A stretch of 64,000 nt of DNA from Hwanghaeella grinnelliae (GTDB lineage Bacteria; Pseudomonadota; Alphaproteobacteria; UBA8366; Aestuariispiraceae), in contig NZ_SADE01000004.1 of assembly GCF_004005845.1 (NCBI RefSeq), positions 620,001 through 684,000 on the forward strand. Direction: 5' to 3'. The first letter of the stretch is position 1, and every line of letters begins with the position of its first letter. The translations under genes were made by a program, and so were the position numbers. Of this stretch, positions 59,175 through 64,000 are shown in pieces. The notes under the pieces were generated by a model. It did no database searches, was not told where the DNA came from, and worked only from the letters and a program-made list of their open reading frames with translations.

Positions 59175-59233
59175 GCGGTTGACTGAGAGTTTTTCACTTT
59201 AGACGCGCGGGGGTTGCTTTGGCCGCTTGCGCC

Positions 59234-59250
59234 GTTAAATTTATATTAAC
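59234..59250. promoter_or_regulatory. AT-rich palindrome in the 313-base gap after folK
   Basis: GTTAA (59234-59238) and TTAAC (59246-59250) with a 7-base ATTTATA spacer lie in a locally AT-rich stretch upstream of the HTH gene; a promoter or operator is likely, though no good -35/-10 pair is clear. Confidence 0.35.
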
Positions 59251-59387
59251 AATTTCTAAAATAAGGTAGGATCGTAAGGTCAGGGCCGGAAGAGCCCACC
59301 GTTGGCGGTTCGACGCATAGCCGCTATGCAGGGAAAGCATTGGCCAAGCATATAGCGACGCAGCATATTTTTTGCATCGCAACATAT

Positions 59388-59486
59388 ATGGAAAATTTGG
59401 AGCCGATCCGGGCAAGAGGCAATCCGGAGGGCGCGGATGGTGACCCTGCTAACGAGTGGGACCTCGCCAGATTTTTTGGAGGCTGA
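59388..59486 (+). CDS. Possible 32-residue leader peptide of the HTH gene
   Basis: A short frame MENLEPIRARGNPEGADGDP continuing to ANEWDLARFFGG whose TGA ends one base before the ATG of the next gene, a spacing typical of translational coupling. It has no strong ribosome site of its own, and the next gene's ribosome site GGAGG lies inside its last codons. It is listed as a candidate only. Confidence 0.22.
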   Translation: MENLEPIRARGNPEGADGDPANEWDLARFFGG

Positions 59487-59487
59487 A

Positions 59488-59820
59488 ATGACAAAACAAT
59501 ATGGAATGAATACGACGACTTTAGCGCCGACGACTTTGGCGCCTTGGGCAGCGGGTGGCGTGTGGCTCCGGTCCTTGCGGGATCGTTCTGAGATCACGGC
59601 CCGTGAACTTGCCGAACAGGTCGGCGCGCCGTCCGTCGTGTGGTTGCTTGAGGTCGAAGCGGGCCTGCGTCCGGTTCCTTCCTCAATGTATCAGGACTAC
59701 GCCAAGCATCTTGGTGTCGTCGTCAGCGACTTCGCGGCAACCTGCCTGCGCCATTACGACCGCAAGGCCTATGACGCTCTGTTCGGTGCGGAAGAACAAC
59801 GTTTGAGCGTCGCCGCCTAA
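59488..59820 (+). CDS. Helix-turn-helix (XRE-like) protein
   Basis: A 110-residue protein with ATG 59488 chosen by TTTTGGAGGCTGAA. After a short leader with a repeated TLAPTTLAPW, residues 25-85 carry an XRE-type helix-turn-helix: LRSLRDRSEITARELAEQVGAPSVVWLLEVEAGLRPVP, in parts, then SSMYQDYAKHLGVVVSDFA. The general form is that of small DNA-binding regulators. A strong terminator follows. Its targets are unknown; the upstream palindrome suggests autoregulation. Confidence 0.8.
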   Translation: MTKQYGMNTTTLAPTTLAPWAAGGVWLRSLRDRSEITARELAEQVGAPSVVWLLEVEAGLRPVPSSMYQDYAKHLGVVVSDFAATCLRHYDRKAYDALFGAEEQRLSVAA

Positions 59821-59893
59821 AAACAAGATTACACCCGGACCTGTACGTCGCATTCTCGGCTGACAGGCACCGGTTATTCGGGACCCCTCCCGC

Positions 59894-59924
59894 GAAACCC
59901 CACGTTCTATGAATGTGGGGTTTC
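59894..59924 (+). terminator. Rho-independent terminator after the HTH gene
   Basis: A 14-base stem GAAACCCCACGTTC/GAATGTGGGGTTTC with one G-T pair and loop TAT is followed by GTTTGC. It lies 74 bases after the stop. The interval 59821-60111 contains nothing else that I can support apart from a G-rich run near 60040. Confidence 0.85.
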
Positions 59925-60111
59925 GTTTGCGTGTAAACGGCATTCAAGGGGGCAAAAGCGATCGCCGCCCTTTTTGCCGCTCTTCCTGGGCCATTTGCCG
60001 GAAGACTTGGCGGCCTCGCGCAGGCGCAAGGGGGCAGGTGCAGGGGGGGGGCGGGTGCAGGGGTCGTTTTGGCAGAGAATGTGGGAAAAGGGAGTTTTCC
60101 CGTTCACACGG

Positions 60112-60888
60112 TTAGGACAAGAGATTGGAGCCGCAAGCCTTGATGATGGACAGGACCGCTTCGGCGGTTCCGGCACCCGCCCATCGGGTGGACGCGTAAA
60201 GCCCGCCGGTCGCGGCGGCATAGCTTCGCATCAGGGCGGCGACCTCCTCGTCGGGGAGGTCGCTGAACCCGCCGGTCGGCACTTGGATGGCGGAGATGTG
60301 GATATCCTTTGCCAGGGCCTGCGCGACATAAGAGAGTGCGCGCCGGTCGTCGACACCGGTCACGAATTCGTCGTCGAATCCGCCCGGACGGCTGTCGGTG
60401 ATCAGCACAAGAATCCGGCTATGGGCCTTCCATTCGCCGGTGAAATCGCCTTCCTGGGGCCGGGTCCCGGCCACCAGGCTGTTGATGGCCGTGTTCATCG
60501 CCTCGTCGGACGCTTCCGGGCCGCCTTCGCCGCCCTCGGCGCGCAAGCTGCGGATGCTCCGCCGCATCGAGTTGGCTTTTGCCGCGGGTGAGGGGATGTC
60601 GTTCAGGTCCTCCAAGACCCGGATGCGGTCATCGAAGGCAATCAGCCCAAGCCGGTACTTGCCTTCTGAAACCGCTTCCAATTGGCTGACGATCGTGTCG
60701 GATTCCCGCTTCATCTCCCCGATCGCAGCGGCGAGGCTATAGGTCGTATCGATCAGGATGACCAAGTCGACGCTGCCGCATGCTACTTTCCCCGGGTCTT
60801 CGACGCTCGACGCGCCTTGCGCATATGTGTCCGTCGCCGCAAACAGCAGAAAAAGGGCAAACAGCGGAACCAGATGACGCGGGCGCAT
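60112..60888 (-). CDS. Exported von Willebrand factor A domain protein
   Basis: A 258-residue secreted protein. The signal MRPRHLVPLFALFLLFAATDTYAQ is cleaved near AYA-Q. The VWA domain (about 40-245) begins VDLVILIDTTYSLAAAIGEMK; the MIDAS reads DTTYS, a DxTxS variant of the usual DxSxS. Further MIDAS residues come from the Thr/Asp regions GPEASDEAM and LVLITDSRPGGFD. Two cysteines (ACGS and KACGS) probably bridge. VWA domains bind metal and mediate protein contacts. It is 17 bases downstream of the acyl-CoA dehydrogenase gene on the same strand. Confidence 0.87.
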   Translation of the reverse strand: MRPRHLVPLFALFLLFAATDTYAQGASSVEDPGKVACGSVDLVILIDTTYSLAAAIGEMKRESDTIVSQLEAVSEGKYRLGLIAFDDRIRVLEDLNDIPSPAAKANSMRRSIRSLRAEGGEGGPEASDEAMNTAINSLVAGTRPQEGDFTGEWKAHSRILVLITDSRPGGFDDEFVTGVDDRRALSYVAQALAKDIHISAIQVPTGGFSDLPDEEVAALMRSYAAATGGLYASTRWAGAGTAEAVLSIIKACGSNLLS

Positions 60889-60905
60889 GAACCTCCTTCG
60901 GAGTG

Positions 60906-62699
60906 CTAGAACAACTCCTCGTCCAAGGCCATGACCGTAGCATGCCCACCCGTGATGGGCGCAAGCAGTCCGGCGGTCAACGGCAGGACATTCTCAGCAT
61001 AGAAACGAGCCAGCAATAGCTTGGTGTCGTAATAGGTGCCGTCGCCATTGGACGCGTCTGCACGTTTCTCGACAGCGGTCTTCGCAATGCGCGCCATCAT
61101 CGCCCCGCCGGCCGTTTGGCCGAAAAGGCGCAGATAGGTGGCGGAGCTGGCATGCGCGGCGTCGGGATTTTCCCCGCCTTCGGCCAACAGCCATTCGGTT
61201 GCCTGTTCCAAAACATCGACCGCGGCGGCCAGGTTCCGGCGGATGACGGTGATGGCGTCGTCTTCGACATGGCCAAGTCCGTTCACCAGCGAATGCAATT
61301 CGTCGATATATTCATGCACCGCCTCGCCACCGTCGCGGAGGATCTTGCGGCCGATCAAATCCGCCGCCTGGATGCCGTTCGTTCCTTCATAGATCGGCAG
61401 GATGCGCGCATCGCGATAATGCTGGGCGGCGCCGGTTTCTTCGATGAACCCCATGCCGCCATGAACCTGAACGCCGATCGAGGCCATCTCCACACCCGTA
61501 TCGGTGCACCATGCCTTGATGACCGGGGTCAGCAGGTCGACACGTTTGCCCGCCCATTTCCGCCAACTCTCTTCAGGGTGGCGGTGGGAGATATCCAGCG
61601 TCGTCATCGTTTCCAAAATCAACGCCCGCATCGCTTCGGTATGCACCCGCATGGTCAACAGCATCCGGCGGACATCCGCGTGTTGGATGATCGGCGCCGG
61701 GGCGCCGCCCGATACGGCGCTTTTGCCCTGCTTGCGTTCCTTGGCGAAATCACGGGCTTGCTGGAAGGCGCGTTCGGCAATTGCCAGGCCTTGCATGCCG
61801 ACCGCGAGGCGGGCGTTGTTCATCATGGTGAACATGCATTCCAGGCCGCGGTTTTCCGTGCCGATCAGATAGCCGATCGCCCCTTCGTTGTCGCCATAGG
61901 CCATGACGCAGGTCGGGCTGGCGCCGATACCCAGCTTGTGTTCAAGCGATACGCAGCGCAGATCGTTGCGCGCGCCCAACGAACCGTCTTCGTTAACAAG
62001 GAATTTCGGCACAAGGAAAAGCGATATGCCGCGTGTGCCTTCCGGCGCATCCGGCAAGCGCGCCAACACCAGATGGACGATATTGTCCGTCATGTCGTGC
62101 TCGCCATAAGTGATGTAGATCTTCTGACCGCGAATGCGGTAGGCGTCCCCGTCACGTTCCGCCTTTGTCTTTACCTGGCTCAGATCCGATCCGGCCTGCG
62201 GTTCCGTCAGGTTCATGGTCCCGGTCCATTCGCCCGAGATCATCTTTTCCAGATAGATGTCCTTCAACGCGTCGCTGCCATGGGCCGTGATCGCTTCCAC
62301 CGCCCCCTGGTTCAGAAGCGGACACAGGGCCCAGGCCATATTGGCCGACTGGAACATCTCCTGCACCGCCGTCGTGATCGCCCAGGGCAGGCCTTGCCCG
62401 CCGTAGTCCGGGGAAAAGGGCACAGAATTCCAGCCGCCGTCGACATAATGCCGATAGGCTTCCTTCCATCCGTCGGCCGTGCGTACGACGCCGTTCTCAA
62501 CCTTTGCGCCCTGCTTGTCGCCGGAATAGTTCAGCGGCGCCAGCACGCCGCTGGCCAGCTTGTTCGCTTCCTCTAGGATCTGGGAGACGAGGTCCGATGT
62601 TGCGTCCTCGCAACCGGGCAGCGACTGCAATTGGCCCAGCAGTCCCATTTCGTTGAACAGAAATTGCATGTCCCGGGTCGGAGCGGAATAGGGGATCAT
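60906..62699 (-). CDS. Long acyl-CoA dehydrogenase (FadE-type, with C-terminal extension)
   Basis: A 597-residue ACAD of the long form. MIPYSAPTRDMQFLFNEMG is the typical opening. TGTMNLTEPQAGSDLSQVKTKAERDGDAYRIRGQKIYITYGEHD (in parts) spans the beta domain. The catalytic Glu is in YEGTNGIQAADLIGRKILRD (about residue 430). The last 150 residues form the acetyl-CoA-dehydrogenase-like C-terminal domain. It oxidises acyl-CoA esters in fatty-acid breakdown, passing electrons to ETF. ATG 62699 follows GGGAGCCGCC. It lies 71 bases downstream of the FAD oxidase on the same strand. Confidence 0.94.
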   Translation of the reverse strand: MIPYSAPTRDMQFLFNEMGLLGQLQSLPGCEDATSDLVSQILEEANKLASGVLAPLNYSGDKQGAKVENGVVRTADGWKEAYRHYVDGGWNSVPFSPDYGGQGLPWAITTAVQEMFQSANMAWALCPLLNQGAVEAITAHGSDALKDIYLEKMISGEWTGTMNLTEPQAGSDLSQVKTKAERDGDAYRIRGQKIYITYGEHDMTDNIVHLVLARLPDAPEGTRGISLFLVPKFLVNEDGSLGARNDLRCVSLEHKLGIGASPTCVMAYGDNEGAIGYLIGTENRGLECMFTMMNNARLAVGMQGLAIAERAFQQARDFAKERKQGKSAVSGGAPAPIIQHADVRRMLLTMRVHTEAMRALILETMTTLDISHRHPEESWRKWAGKRVDLLTPVIKAWCTDTGVEMASIGVQVHGGMGFIEETGAAQHYRDARILPIYEGTNGIQAADLIGRKILRDGGEAVHEYIDELHSLVNGLGHVEDDAITVIRRNLAAAVDVLEQATEWLLAEGGENPDAAHASSATYLRLFGQTAGGAMMARIAKTAVEKRADASNGDGTYYDTKLLLARFYAENVLPLTAGLLAPITGGHATVMALDEELF

Positions 62700-62770
62700 G
62701 AAAGGCGGCTCCCTGGCATTGTCGTTGGGCAAATGGCCGGCGCGTTCGGCGCCGGCAGGCTATTTTCGGC

Positions 62771-64000
62771 TCAGATGTCTAGCACCTTGCCGGGGTTCAT
62801 CAAGCCTTGTGGATCCAGCATCGACTTCAACTGCCGCATCAGGTCCAACTCCAGCTTTGTCTTGTAGCGTTTCAGTTCCTCGCGCTTCAACTGGCCGATA
62901 CCGTGTTCGGCGCTGATCGAACCGTTCAGGTCCGCGGTGATGCCGTGAACGATGTCATGGATCTCAGGCGCGGCGGCCATGTAGGCGTCCGCGTCCATAC
63001 CCGCCGGTTGGGTGACGTTGTAGTGGATGTTGCCGTCCCCGACATGACCGAAGGGGTAGGGGCGAATGCCCTCCATGAAATCGTGCAGGGCTTCGTTCGA
63101 CCGGTTGATGAATTCAGGCACTTTGCTGACCGGGACCGAAACGTCGTGTTTGATCGACGCGCCTTCGGCCGCCTGGGCTTCGACCACGGCTTCGCGAAGG
63201 AACCAGATATCGGCCCGTTGCTGTTCGGACTGCGCGATCACCGCATCGATGACGACACCGTCTTCGAACGCTTTTTCCAGCATGGTTTCCAGGGCGTCGT
63301 TCATCCGGTGCCCGGGTTCAAGGCCGGAAAACTCGAACAGGACGTTCCAGTCATAGCTGCCTTCCATGGCCCGTTTGGCGGAGTCCACATGCTGATAGGC
63401 AAAATCCAGCGTGATGCCGGCCAACAGTTCGAAACTGCTCAACGCGTCACCACTGGCCGCGCGGGCCCGGGCCAACAGGTCCAGACAGGCGTCCAGGTCG
63501 CGGATCGCGCATAAGGCGGTCGCCCGTTCCTTGGGCAGCGGGAACAGCTTCAACACTGCGGCGGTGACGATGCCCAGCGTTCCTTCCGATCCGATGAACC
63601 ACTGCTTCAGGTCATAACCGGTATTGTCCTTCCGCAACCGGCGCAGACCGTTCCAGATTTCCCCGTTCGGCAGAACGACTTCCAATCCCAAGACCAGGTC
63701 GCGGGTATTGCCGTATCGCAGCACGTTGATGCCGCCGGCATTGGACGCGATATTCCCGCCGATCATGCAGGATCCTTCGGCCCCGAGGCTCAGCGGGAAA
63801 AGACGGTCTTTTGCCTCCGCCGCGTCCTGCAGGTCCTTCAGCACGCAGCCCGCTTCCACCGTCATCGTATAGTCGACGGGGTCCACTTCCCGTACCGTGT
63901 TCATGCGGGCAAGTGAGAGCAGAATGGTGCCGCCGCTTTCGTCCGGGGTGGCGGACCCGACGCGGCTGGTATTGCCGCCCTGCGGGACGACGGGGACACC
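62771..64000 (-). CDS. FAD-linked oxidase (GlcD/D-2-hydroxyacid dehydrogenase type), 5' end beyond window
   Basis: At least 409 residues; the frame is open through the last base of the window, so the start lies outside. The visible N-terminal part has VPVVPQGGNTSRVG, the FAD-binding PxGGNT motif of the PCMH fold, and later SCMIGGNIASNAGG and NTRDLVLGLEVVLPNGEIW. The C-terminal half contains a cap domain with PFGHVGDGNIHYNVTQPAG (the HxGDGNxH motif) and ends SAEHGIGQLKREELKRYK near LMRQLKSMLDPQGLMNPGKVL. These are standard for D-lactate/D-2-hydroxyglutarate dehydrogenases. It probably runs with the acyl-CoA dehydrogenase. Confidence 0.93.
   Translation of the reverse strand, partial: GVPVVPQGGNTSRVGSATPDESGGTILLSLARMNTVREVDPVDYTMTVEAGCVLKDLQDAAEAKDRLFPLSLGAEGSCMIGGNIASNAGGINVLRYGNTRDLVLGLEVVLPNGEIWNGLRRLRKDNTGYDLKQWFIGSEGTLGIVTAAVLKLFPLPKERATALCAIRDLDACLDLLARARAASGDALSSFELLAGITLDFAYQHVDSAKRAMEGSYDWNVLFEFSGLEPGHRMNDALETMLEKAFEDGVVIDAVIAQSEQQRADIWFLREAVVEAQAAEGASIKHDVSVPVSKVPEFINRSNEALHDFMEGIRPYPFGHVGDGNIHYNVTQPAGMDADAYMAAAPEIHDIVHGITADLNGSISAEHGIGQLKREELKRYKTKLELDLMRQLKSMLDPQGLMNPGKVLDI

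Noticed and set aside
61116-62576. 486-codon plus-strand frame
   Set aside because: It is antisense to the long acyl-CoA dehydrogenase and shows no recognisable domain.

Overview
The window looks like a chromosomal stretch from a GC-rich (about 60%) alphaproteobacterium, most likely Rhodospirillales-like and free-living or marine. That assignment is inferred from a DUF2336 protein, a VPLPA-CTERM protein, PssD/PssE-type polysaccharide glycosyltransferases and many GTG starts. No rRNA gene, CRISPR array, intact insertion sequence or phage module was found; there is one tRNA, tRNA-Leu(UAA).

Layout. 1-8.1 kb is a surface-polysaccharide locus: the end of a membrane protein, a GT2 glycosyltransferase, a Wzx-type flippase, a membrane acyltransferase, an unusual adenylation-carrier-acyltransferase fusion, and a split PssD/PssE glycosyltransferase. 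8.2-13.1 kb holds housekeeping genes (DUF2336, an S9 peptidase, maleylacetoacetate isomerase, a CinA-N protein). 13.3-18.9 kb is a complete dppABCDF operon. 18.9-23.2 kb has a methyltransferase, several small membrane proteins, an outer-membrane protein, tRNA-Leu, a small lipoprotein and a VPLPA-CTERM protein. 23.5-24.9 kb is a minimal arsenic operon (arsR-acr3). 24.9-30.2 kb is a polar amino-acid ABC transporter with a divergent RpiR regulator and an Asp/Glu racemase-family enzyme. 30.2-36.5 kb holds regulators (HxlR, LysR, a Cache-PAS histidine kinase) and small enzymes.

37.3-40.0 kb is an accessory patch. It contains AT-richer genes, a CPBP-like protein without its usual histidines, copies of a GTCACCGTAATT-type repeat, and a 43-codon remnant of the neighbouring LysR gene enclosed by those repeats. 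40.0-44.8 kb is a catabolic cluster: LysR, a two-subunit ThDP decarboxylase, an acyl-CoA dehydrogenase, a CaiB-type CoA-transferase and a NIPSNAP protein. It is followed by a dihydroorotase-like amidohydrolase and a haloalkane dehalogenase with an intact catalytic pentad. 47.4-57.4 kb holds a DUF218 protein, an SDR, a zinc-ribbon microprotein, a DUF2927 lipoprotein, an exported WD40-caspase protein, an outer-membrane barrel, a DMT transporter and a membrane ankyrin protein. 57.7-64 kb holds folP-folK, an HTH protein, an exported VWA protein, a long acyl-CoA dehydrogenase and the 3' part of a GlcD-type FAD oxidase that runs off the window.

Most notable: the adenylation-ACP-acyltransferase-3 fusion, which suggests a one-polypeptide version of Dlt-like carrier-dependent decoration applied to a polysaccharide; the repeat-bounded LysR fragment; the secreted caspase; and intra-operon hairpins directly after both binding-protein genes. 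All calls come from reading sequence and motifs; no database search was run.
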